Below are positions 1 to 8,980 of a DNA stretch of 64,000 nucleotides, piece by piece. Where the stretch lies: assembly GCA_022813625.1 (NCBI GenBank), contig JAKLMB010000047.1:125217-189216 (forward strand), written 5' to 3'. The notes under the pieces are model-generated. The model was not told the origin of the DNA, ran no database searches, and saw only the letters and a program-made list of their open reading frames with translations. Positions within the stretch are counted from its first letter, which is position 1; each line of letters opens with the position of its first letter. This DNA comes from Aaosphaeria pasadenensis. Its lineage: Eukaryota > Ascomycota > Dothideomycetes > Pleosporales. A program made the translations under genes and the position numbers.

Positions 1-1013
1 GAAGATTTGAGGACCGTATACGGACACTGCACCATAGCCCGTCAAGGCTTGGTTGACCTGGCCCATTATGGTGACGATGGTGGGGTGGAACTGAGGATGC
101 CTTGGAGTTACCATGTCTAAGTAACTGACATGGTCATTCTTTTCCTTCTCATGTGCATCTATGAGGTCCTCAAAGCGAGCGTCACCTTCGTTGCCGTATA
201 TTTCGTTAAGTGCTAATTGAGCCTCGCTGCCACGGCCATGATAGATGTACCAGCGAGGACTCTCGGGCAATTTTTCGACAAAGATCATTAGGAGCATGGG
301 ATAGATCTGCATGACGATGATTGGAGTTCTCCAGGCCCATTGAGACCATTTCCCCAGTGCCACAGTGACGCCGAGGTTGATGCCAAAAGCCATCAAGAGG
401 CCGAAGATATTGGACTGGAACTCTTGGGCAAGCGCTTTCCCGCGTGCTTCATCCTTCGAGAGCTCTGAACTGTACGTTGGGATGACCGAGTCAATACCAC
501 CGACGCCTAAACCCATAATGACTCTCCCTACCAGCATGACTGCAAGAGCTCCCCTTGAATACCCGAAGCCTGCTACGAACATGATGAAATTTCCGAGCGA
601 TGCAGTAGCCAGACAAAGGAAGATTGACTTCTTGCGTCCATGGGCGTCGGCGAGCTTAGAGAAGAGAACAGCGCCAGCCGCACAACCCCTAGAGAGACCC
701 AACAGTCAGTATCATTCAATTCTATCGAAATCAAATACTTAGGCCTTTCGTCTGGGTTCTACTACAGGTCTTCGACTGCTCAGGGCGATGTTGCTATGGG
801 CATCACATACAGGTAATATACGCTCACAATGACACCCACGACTGCAGAGTCGCTGGCGATCCCCATGGTCGAGAGATAATTGTAATTGGTATTGATCAAC
901 GACATCATGCCTTGATCGTACCCATAAAGGGCAATAGCTGTTGACGAGAACAGCACCACTTGAGCCTGCTTGTCATGGTAGATCTGCTTTGCGTGATCCG
1001 CGAGCAAAGCCAT
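1..1013 (-). CDS. MFS sugar transporter, 5' part (gene continues off the left edge)
   Basis: Sugar porter of the major facilitator superfamily, expected to move a monosaccharide across the plasma membrane with protons. Two exons are visible on the minus strand: 1013-811 and 688 to beyond 1, joined over a 122-nt intron (donor GTATGT, acceptor CTAG) that restores a continuous frame. The first exon carries the TM1 motif GYDQGMMSLI. The second holds LADAHGRKKS (loop 2-3), then GRVIMGLGVGGIDS, PTYSSEL and ARG, which together form the sugar-transport signature, and PESPRWYIYHGR after TM6. About 297 residues are seen; the family is usually 500-550, so roughly the C-terminal half is missing because of the window edge, not a break. 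The substrate cannot be told from this part. Confidence 0.93.
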
Positions 1014-3029
1014 TGTAAGATTGAGCCCGAGGCATGCGAAGGGGTTGCGGGGGTGGGAGGGGGGTATGAAGACGAAAGATGCGAAAATGCATGGCGGGCG
1101 ACATGCGGAATAATAAGAATGCGATGTTTGAGACCATCAAGCAGGTCATGTGCGATGCATGAAAACCGCGAAGTATGACGGAAGTGTGCATCATTGGCGC
1201 GATTCGATCTTAGATTTAACAAGGAATGCCTTGCCGAGGTTGGTCCTTGAGCGATCCAATACACGAGTACTTGTAGTCAATTCATCCACCATTTGGGTCT
1301 AGCCACAAGCCGATGTACCCCCAAAATCCTACGAGTACGAGCATTGTCCTTCCTTCTTCTTGGAGTGATCACCCTGTGGCAGGTAACTTGCGATACCAAT
1401 ACCTTGCTGGCTTTGCAAGGACAGCGTGTGAACTTGGTACCATAAGTACAAGTCTTGTAGACTCGGGAGCAATGTCACCAGGAAGGAAGCTTTGGGTGGT
1501 GTTTGTCCACCTCGTGAAACACTCAAGTCCTACTCGAAACGGTGAAACACTAAGTGGGGAGCAGTACTTGAGACTTAGACCCTCAGGGTCAGCAGACACC
1601 GTGATGTCAAGACCCAGCACGTTCTATCAGTTGAGCTGTGAAGCTCCTTGAGCTTAGTCTCCAGTAACTGGTTGGTCTGTAAATGTATGCCGAGCATCGC
1701 GCCACTGTATGCCTCTCACGACGTTTAATCCAATAGCAATGAACAGTCTTCAGGCATTTGTCATAACTTATTGATATTTCGCACGCATTTCGACAACTGG
1801 AGGGCTGAGAGCATTGTACTGGGTTGCATGGTTTTTGACGCTAAGATAAGGTACACCTAGATACCTACCTAGGTACCTACCTGCTACCTAGATGCTATTC
1901 AGTCGCAAAGACAATGGTAAGTAGAAAGTACCAATAGCCCGTACTAAGACAGCCCAAATTCTTAAAAGCATTGATAGATGAATTCCTGAGCCATGACCTG
2001 AAAAAGAAGGTTCACAAAGTGTTCCCAGGAAACACTTCCAGGAAGACGATGACACGGTCGCATGGATGTGTTCCCACCACAGTAAGCATGTGCAGCTATC
2101 GCATTTTTGACACATGACAATTTAATTTATCGCAGATGCAAGACAAGTGCTATTTTGTATAGAAAGAAATATTCGCAAAGGTACCTAGGTAGGTACCGTA
2201 GACTATAATAGAGGGCTGGTAGCAGGGGTGGACTCATTGCCCGCCTAGCGCCATGTATGAGATGATTATGTCAACAATCTGATTATGTCATCCGGTCAAC
2301 ATCAGTGAATGTCCTCAGGACAGCAAGTACAGAACTCATGCACAACTCGTCAGGAAGAGCTGAAAACTCTGGCATAGCGATATTGGATCGCTCTTAGCCC
2401 AACGGATTTTGGATATTGGGGCTACGATCACAAAAGCCAGGTAATCGAGTCTCAAGCCCTTCGTGGTGGCATAACCTGGCAACGACAGCGAGGATCGACT
2501 TGAAAGTGGATTCAAAGGTGATGCATCGACTGCTATATCCATTCTGTTAGCCTTAATTTCAATTCCAGGTACGAATAAAAGCATCCATGGAGAATGCCAT
2601 CTTCTCCTAGAGGCCGCCCATGGGAAGAGCTCAGATTGACCACCAAGTAAATATGTCCTCAAGACCTCCTGCATACTCGACCTTTTGGCGGCTCTATTGA
2701 GATATAAATGATTTTTCGTGGGAAATTATGGGACTGTAAGACCCAATAGAGCTGCTCACGCATGCGAAGAGTCCTTGGAGGGTGGGCAAGGTGTCGGGGG
2801 TGGTGGAAACCTTGGCATTCGTCTGCCACATAAGAACCGCACCGCCCACCCTCGCCCACCAACTCTCTTATCATCCACTTCAGCCAACTCATACCCATCA
2901 ATCCATCCCGCAACATTCGCACTCAAAACTACCTGATCACAATCCAAGCTCTTCTGAGTACTCAAACAAGTGTCGACTTGAGTAATATTATCTGTTGGTA
3001 GTGTTGCTTAATCCCCGCTTGTGTGCATC
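1014..3029. other. Intergenic region, 2.0 kb
   Basis: No convincing gene; the open frames here are short, overlap one another and often begin at GTG or TTG. It contains a tRNA-like relic (about 1556-1653, minus strand) and two clusters of the CCTAGGTACC-type motif in opposite orientation (about 1851-1890 and 2178-2200). The right end is CT/CA-rich and presumably the leader of the gene at 3030. Confidence 0.6.
1556..1653 (-). other. tRNA-like relic or tRNA-derived SINE head (doubtful)
   Basis: Read on the minus strand, the segment starts GGAGCTT and has a D-arm-like AGCTCAACTGATAGAACG (box A-like). About 50 nt further comes TGAGG-GTCTAAG-TCTCA, which can form a 5-bp T-stem around a box B-like loop, and then GCTCC, which pairs with the first GGAGC. 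The anticodon region does not fold into a standard stem, two acceptor pairs fail, and the total of about 92 nt is too long for a class I tRNA. So it is not a working tRNA. It could be a decayed tRNA, the head of a tRNA-derived SINE, or chance. Confidence 0.25.
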
Positions 3030-3605
3030 ATGTCGTCGCCTCTTATGACTACACACATCATTGCTCCAAAGGAAAGAGACGTGCCATCGCGGTATCGGAA
3101 ATCTGCATATCGTGATGGTCCAGTCGTTAGAATTCATGAGGCTCGTCGCCATCGCTCATCACCTGATGATTCCGCATATCCTCCGGCGATGGGTGCGCAT
3201 TCTTGCCAACAGGCATCAGGACCAAAATCTTGTTCAAATGATATCGGTAGAAGCATGTCGATCGCTAAGCCGTCGGCGGGCGACGGTACTCGAAGAGAGG
3301 AACGTGAATCGAAGGATCACGTGACATGTACCATGAAGCCCAAATCGAAGAAGGCAAAGGCCAAAGTGATCGTTGTCCAGTCCAGGGAGACGATTCCCGC
3401 GGTGAACAATGTACCTTCACTGTTCTTCGAAACATATACGGTGCCAACACCGCCACCCACTCCGAAGATAGAGAGATTGCCAACACCCGATTTGGAAAGG
3501 ATCAGAGAAGCTATGTTCTGCACGTGTTGCAATGAGACTCGCAGGAAGCACTGTGTTTCTTGTACTTGCGATACGCCTCGATTATTCCACGCAACCTCGC
3601 CATAG
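3030..3605 (+). CDS. Small conserved-looking fungal protein with PTP motif and CxCC cluster
   Basis: Single-exon frame of 191 residues from the ATG at 3030 (an earlier in-frame GTG at 3021 is not a likely start). I do not recognise a named family. The N-terminal 110 residues are basic and Ser/Arg-rich, so probably disordered. Then come a basic KPKSKKAKAK run, a hydrophobic stretch (IVVQSRET, LFFETYT), the Pro-rich motif TVPTPPPTPKIERLPTPDLE, and a Cys-rich tail (CTCCNETRRKHCVSCTC) that could bind metal or form disulfides. No signal peptide or membrane segment is seen. The ordered second half argues for a real gene; function is unknown. Introns beyond this frame are possible. Confidence 0.6.
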   Translation: MSSPLMTTHIIAPKERDVPSRYRKSAYRDGPVVRIHEARRHRSSPDDSAYPPAMGAHSCQQASGPKSCSNDIGRSMSIAKPSAGDGTRREERESKDHVTCTMKPKSKKAKAKVIVVQSRETIPAVNNVPSLFFETYTVPTPPPTPKIERLPTPDLERIREAMFCTCCNETRRKHCVSCTCDTPRLFHATSP

Positions 3606-3989
3606 AGGGTTCGAAATCACTCCGTCTCAGTCAATCAACGTATTGAACGAGATATTGAATGTATGAAATTACGATGGCCTTACGCCCCGGCAGAGTCTCT
3701 TCTAGAAGGCATGAGGGGGTGGGTCCTGGTCCGAATGAATGGAATTTGATAAGGCGTCCTGGCGTTGATACGGCGAGTATTCATATTGATCGGGGAATTC
3801 TATATATGGGAGTTGAGTCCTTGAAAGGGCAATAGGGCCTTTGTCTTTGCCTAAATCGACAGCGAACGCTTGCATTCTACCATAATATATTAGTTTTGCT
3901 CACCGGGGTGCCTTATTGTTAACTTACTATAGCATGCACTAATGCGCATGCAAGTCGCTCGAAAAATTCGTCGCGCTGTAGTACCAACT
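3606..3989. other. Intergenic, convergent 3' ends
   Basis: Spacer between the 3' end of the small protein gene and the 3' end of gatC. It is AT-rich with no recognisable element. Confidence 0.6.
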
Positions 3990-4610
3990 CTACTTCTGGG
4001 GTCTCTCACTTTCCACGACAAAATAACCCCCGGTCTTCCGTTGTGCAGACCCAAGGACGTCCCACTTCTCAGCTGCCGCGGCATCTGTGACGGTTGGCTT
4101 TCGATAGATCCTCTTGTAGTGCTTCCCGACGACTTCTTCAGCCGCAAAAGCATCCTTCAGTGTGTCCATAACGACGGTCTGATCCCGCAACGAGGCTACG
4201 GTTTCGTCCCTGATGGCACGCAGTGGTTGTACGCCTTCTGTGTTCACTTGTTGTATTTCGCCGACGAAGTGTAGTTGCGAAGCGAGAGTATCCAATATCT
4301 TCTTCTCTTCTTCTAGTGTCTTGGGAGGAGGGAGAGCCGACAATCGAAGTAGGCGCTGTAGTTGCTGGGGAGATATCGGAGGTGCGTCCAGAGCTTGACT
4401 TTGAGAAGGGAGGAGAGAATCCACCGACCAGGTTGGCTTTGCGAGTAGGACGTCCACTTGCGAGAACTTTATAGCACCCGAGACCCTTTGGTCGTGCTTT
4501 AGTTCGGATGAATATGCGCGAAAGTGTCTCCAAGTTGTCCTCAACGTTGTGGTAGATTCACCCCGGTGGTACAGTGATCTTGCGTGGGTACAAAACTGCC
4601 GAGAGATCAT
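3990..4610 (-). CDS. gatC: Glutamyl-tRNA(Gln) amidotransferase subunit C, mitochondrial
   Basis: Small subunit of the mitochondrial GatCAB-type amidotransferase, which converts Glu-tRNA(Gln) to Gln-tRNA(Gln) because mitochondria lack glutaminyl-tRNA synthetase. It is an uninterrupted frame of 206 residues. Residues 1-35 are rich in Arg, Ser and Thr with no acidic residue before about 18, as in a mitochondrial presequence. After KPTWSVDSLLP comes the GatC core: LQRLLRLSALPPPK, a helix ending LASQLHFVGEIQQVNTEGV, then QPLRAIRDET. The order Leu-rich helix, then (V/I)xxVxTEGVxP, is the GatC hallmark. The fungal C-terminal extension (EEVVGKHYKRIY) is also present. It starts 366 bp from SEC17 and is divergent from it. 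The yeast counterpart (Gtf1/GatF) is more distant, so the GatC name is preferred. Confidence 0.86.
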   Translation of the reverse strand: MISRQFCTHARSLYHRGESTTTLRTTWRHFRAYSSELKHDQRVSGAIKFSQVDVLLAKPTWSVDSLLPSQSQALDAPPISPQQLQRLLRLSALPPPKTLEEEKKILDTLASQLHFVGEIQQVNTEGVQPLRAIRDETVASLRDQTVVMDTLKDAFAAEEVVGKHYKRIYRKPTVTDAAAAEKWDVLGSAQRKTGGYFVVESERPQK

Positions 4611-4976
4611 GGCGGTGCAGTATTAAGCTCGTAAGCTACTGTATGGCGCAGTGGCTCAATAGGAAATAACCCAGCTGGAAGTGTCAGGTATTCAGAATTC
4701 GATACAATTACGGTTTAAGGATCAATTGCACGTAGTGATGGATGGGATGTCGTCAACAGTAAATGCCACTAGTGAGACTAGTGTAACCGAACTTACTCCG
4801 CCAGCATCTTCTGACGCATTGACCATCCGGGAAGGTCGTCATCCTCGATAGCCACCTGTCTCGAACCTGCTTTGCTTTAACAGAACATTATAACTCGTGG
4901 AATTCAAAATATTCAAATCTTTGGTATTCAACTCGATACTCGGAACCACATCATTATCCTTTGAAGACGCGCAAAC
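4611..4976. promoter_or_regulatory. Divergent promoter region, gatC / SEC17
   Basis: This 366-bp spacer lies between two start codons pointing away from each other, so it must hold both promoters. I saw no clear TATA box; AT-rich tracts lie at about 4885-4925, just upstream of the SEC17 start. Confidence 0.55.
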
Positions 4977-6361
4977 ATGGCTGGCGATCCCCGAGCCCTT
5001 CTCCGTCAGGTGGGACACTTGAAACACAGCCACAGCTTCTGGCTTCTTATACTGATAATCCGTATAGGCAGATAAGACGCTGCAAAGTGCATCTGGGGGA
5101 TTCAGTTTCTTTGGTGGTCGTGCTGATAAATGTATCTATCTCTCCCTTGCATCGCCTACATGGATCACTAATGTATCCGGTCATTGAAGATGAGAAAGCG
5201 GCCGAGGAGTACATCGCTGCTGCAAACGCATTTCGAATGCAGAAGCAAGGTATGCACTTTTAGTCCCGCATCCAAGATATTAATCAGTGTTTGTACGATT
5301 CTAACCTATCTGCAGGCAAGGAAGCAGGACTTGCGTTCGAGAAGGCAGCACAAATACAACTTGAGCAGCTGAAGGAACCAGACGACCATGCAAACACCAT
5401 GACAGAGGCCTTTAGTGCGTCATCAGCGATCCTCACTGTTACACTATACTAATTACTAATGACCAACAGAGGCATACAAGAAAGATGACCCAGAAGCCGC
5501 AGCTCGATCTCTAGACAAGGGTATGCCTAACTGTTGCCGTGCCAGCTTCATAAACTAACGCAGATTTAGCTATTGCCCATTATTGCAGCAAAGGTGCCTT
5601 TCGCCGTGCTGCTACCCATAAGCAGAATCTCGGTGAACTATTCGAAATCGAACTCGGTGATGAAGGACGAGCCGCTGCAGCTTACGAGGAGGCTGCCAGT
5701 TGGTATGAGAGTGTAAGTGGCTTTCTATGAATTGCTCAAGGTGATTTAAAAAAATACTGAAACTTTCCATAGGACAATGCCGAAGTAAGGACCAAGATCA
5801 TGAAGCGACCGACCAGTACTAATACTTCCTAGGCTCTTGCAAACAAGTTATGGCTGAAGACTGCCGATCTTACAGCACTCGAGGGCAAAGACTGTGAGTT
5901 TCTCAGTCTCTGATTTTCACTCTGAATACTGACCAAAGATGATAGATTACAAAGCAATGTAAGATGCACCTGTACCCCCATATCCATTGATAACAGTACC
6001 CTGATTTCATGCTAGTGAACTGTACGAGAAGGTGGCTAGGTCAAGCATCAACAACAATCTGATGCGCTGGTCTGTCAAGGAGTATCTGCTCAAGGCCGGT
6101 ATCTGTCAGCTATGCACCGGCGATATGGTTGGCGTGAACACAGCACTGGACCGCTACCGTGCCTTGGACGAGAGCTTTACTCAGCAACGTGAACATCAGC
6201 TGCTCACCGACCTTGCAGCTGCTGTACAGGATGGCGACCAGGAGCAATTCTCCGACAAGTTGTTTCAGTACGACCAGCTCAGCAAGCTTGATAAGTGGAA
6301 GACGACCCTTCTGTTGAGGATCAAGAGCACGATTGAGGAGACTGGAGAGGATTTCTCTTAG
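4977..6361 (+). CDS. SEC17: Alpha-SNAP (vesicular fusion protein Sec17)
   Basis: Adaptor that binds SNARE complexes and recruits the ATPase NSF/Sec18 to take them apart after membrane fusion. Ten exons were reconstructed: 4977-5009, 5068-5131, 5190-5249, 5316-5414, 5470-5520, 5570-5712, 5773-5784, 5833-5893, 5946-5958, 6016-6361. All introns are GT-AG and the frame stays open to the TAG at 6361, giving about 290 residues, the family's usual length. Recognisable pieces in order: MAGDPRALLRQADK, GGFSFFGGRADKYEKAAEEY, AANAFRMQKQGKEAGLAFEKA, KAIAHYCSKGAFRRAA, the TPR-like helices around LGELFEIEL and YEEAASWYES, and the C-terminal NSF-stimulating end (LDKWKTTLLLRIKSTIEE). Two exons are only 12 and 13 nt long, so automatic prediction may miss them. 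Confidence 0.97.
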
Positions 6362-6943
6362 ATATTATTGTCTCATAGAGGGGTCGACGAGCATCAGCTG
6401 GATTGTGTTATTTGCGGTGCATGAATTTCATGACTTGTGTCGAAACCAATGGGTGCTAAGATCATCCAATACTCCACAACAGAATGGGGCTGAAATAGGT
6501 ACATTACAATCACTTTATTCACCATGATGTTCGCCATGTCAATTAAATACCAAGGTACGTATAATATGTGAAAAAGAAAACCCATTTGGATTGCCGTTTC
6601 ACCAGATTCTGTCTCATCCACTTGATAGTCATGCCCCATAGATTCTACCTTGGTAGAATTTGGTTGCATTCCCTCTATTACTCAGGTAATATGGAAAGTG
6701 CAAGCAGAAAGGGCTAGGTGAGGGTGCCCTCAGAGCCTGAAACTTATTTCATAGTTGGGCTTTAGACATCAAGACGTGGTTTACACCTCAATTTGATTTA
6801 TATCTTTGAAATTTTTCAGATACCGAGTTGGATATCTCGACATGTATTCGTGAGCTACACATTCAATTCACTGATTATTTGAAGAAGGAAATAACGGTTC
6901 TTATTGTTTAGATACATAGTGCCTTCAAGGACCGTCATCTATC
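6362..6943. other. Intergenic, SEC17 3' side to 5S rRNA
   Basis: AT-rich spacer. Open frames are short, lack family features and lie antisense to the SEC17 3' untranslated region. Nothing recognised. Confidence 0.6.
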
Positions 6944-7062
6944 ACATACGACCATTGGACATTGAAAACAGGGCTTCCCGTTCGCTCAGCCATACTTAAG
7001 CAATGTACCGGCGGACTAGTAGTTGAGTGGGTGACCATCAGCGAATCCCCGCTGTTGTATGT
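6944..7062 (+). rRNA. 5S ribosomal RNA
   Basis: A 119-nt gene beginning ACATACGACC and ending GTTGTATGT. These ends form helix I (nine pairs, one G-U). Inner parts match the fungal 5S consensus: AAAACAGGGCTTCCCG, GCTCAGCC, TACTTAAGC, the internal control region ACTAGTAGTTG...GTGGGTGACC, and CAGCGAATCCC. Helix II is kept as GGACATTG with CAATGTACC (one bulged A), and the inner helix as GCGG with CCGC. Compared with the Neurospora-type sequence as I remember it, these differences are compensatory, so the gene is probably functional. The hairpin capped by GTGA has one A-C mismatch and one G-U pair. It stands alone between protein genes and is followed by T-runs. Confidence 0.93.
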
Positions 7063-7077
7063 TTTTTGATTTTTTTT
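7063..7077 (+). terminator. RNA polymerase III terminator of the 5S gene
   Basis: Two T-runs (six and eight T) interrupted by GA directly follow the mature 5S 3' end. Pol III stops at runs of four or more T. Confidence 0.85.
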
Positions 7078-7526
7078 GTCGATTTCTTTGGTGCTGAAAA
7101 TTGGTGCTCGACTAGTCATCGCATTGGGTGGGGAATACGCTGTCAAGCGAAAGTGATTGTGGATCCCTTGCACAGGGAACATACACAGTACATCAGTTAC
7201 TCGAACCACAATAAAAATAAAATTTCGAAAGGGGTGTGTATAAACGTGTTTTTTTAGTGCTATGACTAAAGCGTTGATAAAGTGAAGTATAATACAATCG
7301 TTGCTTGAAGGAATGTGGGTATATACGTATTCATAACATTATACTGAGAGGTCAATCCAGCTGGGGAGACAGAAACAATGAATATATGTTTGAGATTGGG
7401 AACACAACCAGTCGGCGAGATGTATATATGGGTTATGTCATCAACCCAGAAGGAGCGTCCTCGAGGCCGGCCCTAGGATGGGCGGCCAGACGGTGACGAG
7501 ATTTGGAACTACGATCATTATATCTA
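7078..7526. other. Intergenic
   Basis: AT-rich spacer between the 5S terminator and the 3' end of the rhodopsin-domain gene. No coding or structural element recognised. Confidence 0.55.
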
Positions 7527-8980
7527 TCATTCTGCGAGGATAGGGAAAGGCGTGATAGGGAGGGGCTTCGTAACCGGCGTGCGTGGTGTTTTTGGCGTCT
7601 TGGGTGTCTTTGGCGTCTTAGGTGTCCTGGGCCGTTGTCTTCCAAACGTTGGACTCGATATCTTTAAAGAGTATCGATTTGGGTCATTGCTCAATTGGAT
7701 TGGACTGAGCAATGCAATGTTTTCAGGAACCCGTGGTAAATAAGGAGCAACCATGGGCGGTTGCCTAATCGAGGTAATTGTTCCTTGCCGAGTAGGCATA
7801 GGCATCCTTGATCCAGGCTTCGCCATTGTCGATTGAGGTGTGGAAAGGACCGATAGCTCGCTCGCGCTGGTCTCACTCTTCGTACGGCGATGACTGTAAT
7901 GAGATGATGCAGCCGTGGAAGGTCGTGTACTGGCAGAATGTGACCGAACGTGTTTTGGTCGCTCTTCGTCAGGAAGGCGTAGTACTGGGCCTTGAGGTTC
8001 ATTCTTGGGGAACGCTCTGGGCATCATGAGCGCCAACAGCGGCCTCATGAGAGGTAGGCATGCAGCAACAATGCCAAAGTTAGCTTCTACAGCCATAAGC
8101 GCAGCCGCAGCTGGGCTATCGAAAGTGGGGTCATCAGAGGTAGATATTGCTATCAGAGACTGGAGTCTGACAACAGAGACCGTACAAACACTAAGACTCG
8201 TTAGACCAAATATACTATGGCTGAAGTTGAATTACTTACAGTCCACCTACTGCAAATACGCCAATAAGTGCTCTCTTCTGTCCACTTGAAAGGTTCAGTC
8301 GGCCAAGAAGAGGCACTGGCATGCAGAGAATGATGAGGCCCTGAGCAATGTTGACACCAGCGTTAATGAACCAGATGGTGAACTGATCCAAACATTTTCC
8401 ATCTGGAAGGCTTCTGTCCCAGAAGAAGTGGACTGGGGTACAGAGGAAGATACTTCCGAAAAGAGTCCACACACCATAGGCTGTGACAAAGCCCAGGACA
8501 ACACTACACAAGAGACGGAAGCGACGAGTTGGAAAGATGCGGAGGTACTGGATTAGAATCGCCACCTTCGTCGTGGTTAACGATAGATTGTACATCCACA
8601 TGCCTGCCCATAACGCCTATAGAACGCATAGTTAGCATTGGTCCCGTGAGTCGTATGTCTAGCTTACCTTTAATGTAGCCATTAGGACTTCGTCGTCAAC
8701 ATCTTTCGTGTGCCATCCTAGACCATTGCGAACTTGTTCACCTATTGTGACGGCAAGGCCTATGGACAAAGCCTGAGAAAATGTGTTAGTGTTCTATGAT
8801 TCCATCCAAAAAGGAACCTGTCCCATAACTTACCAATGACAATCCTATCAAACCATCTTCGAGGTTTAACCTCTTTTCTATTGTAGTTCTTGTAATTAGA
8901 CGAAAAAAGACAACCAGTCCCGCAAGAACCGTGAAAGCAAGCGTGACTGTATTGACTCGAAAGCCAGCAGGCGAAGCCAT
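7527..8980 (-). CDS. Seven-helix fungal rhodopsin-domain (Pth11-like) integral membrane protein
   Basis: Putative plasma-membrane protein of the large fungal rhodopsin-domain/Pth11-like group; some members act as GPCR-like sensors, most are uncharacterised. Four exons: 8980-8834, 8772-8668, 8616-8240, 8190-7527, giving 430 residues. The ATG at 8980 is chosen because the longer frame upstream opens only with TTG. Helices run TLAFTVLAGLVVFFRL, ALSIGLAVTIG, LWAGMWMYNLSLTTTKVAIL, RLLCSVVLGFVTAYGVWTL, IWFINAGVNIAQGLIILCMP, ALIGVFAVGGLVCTVSVVRL and ANFGIVAACLPLMRPLLALM. Family marks include LNLEDGLI (usually LxxDD) before helix 2, YLRIFP, CTPVHFFWD and C-LPLMRPLL. The last 140 residues are a cytosolic Ser/Thr/Pro-rich tail with TPK repeated four times, possible proline-directed kinase sites. 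The ligand is unknown. Confidence 0.87.

Noticed and set aside
4641..4660. GCGCAGTGGC resembling part of U4 snRNA
   Set aside because: Only a 10-nt match, with no stem structure or Sm site around it.
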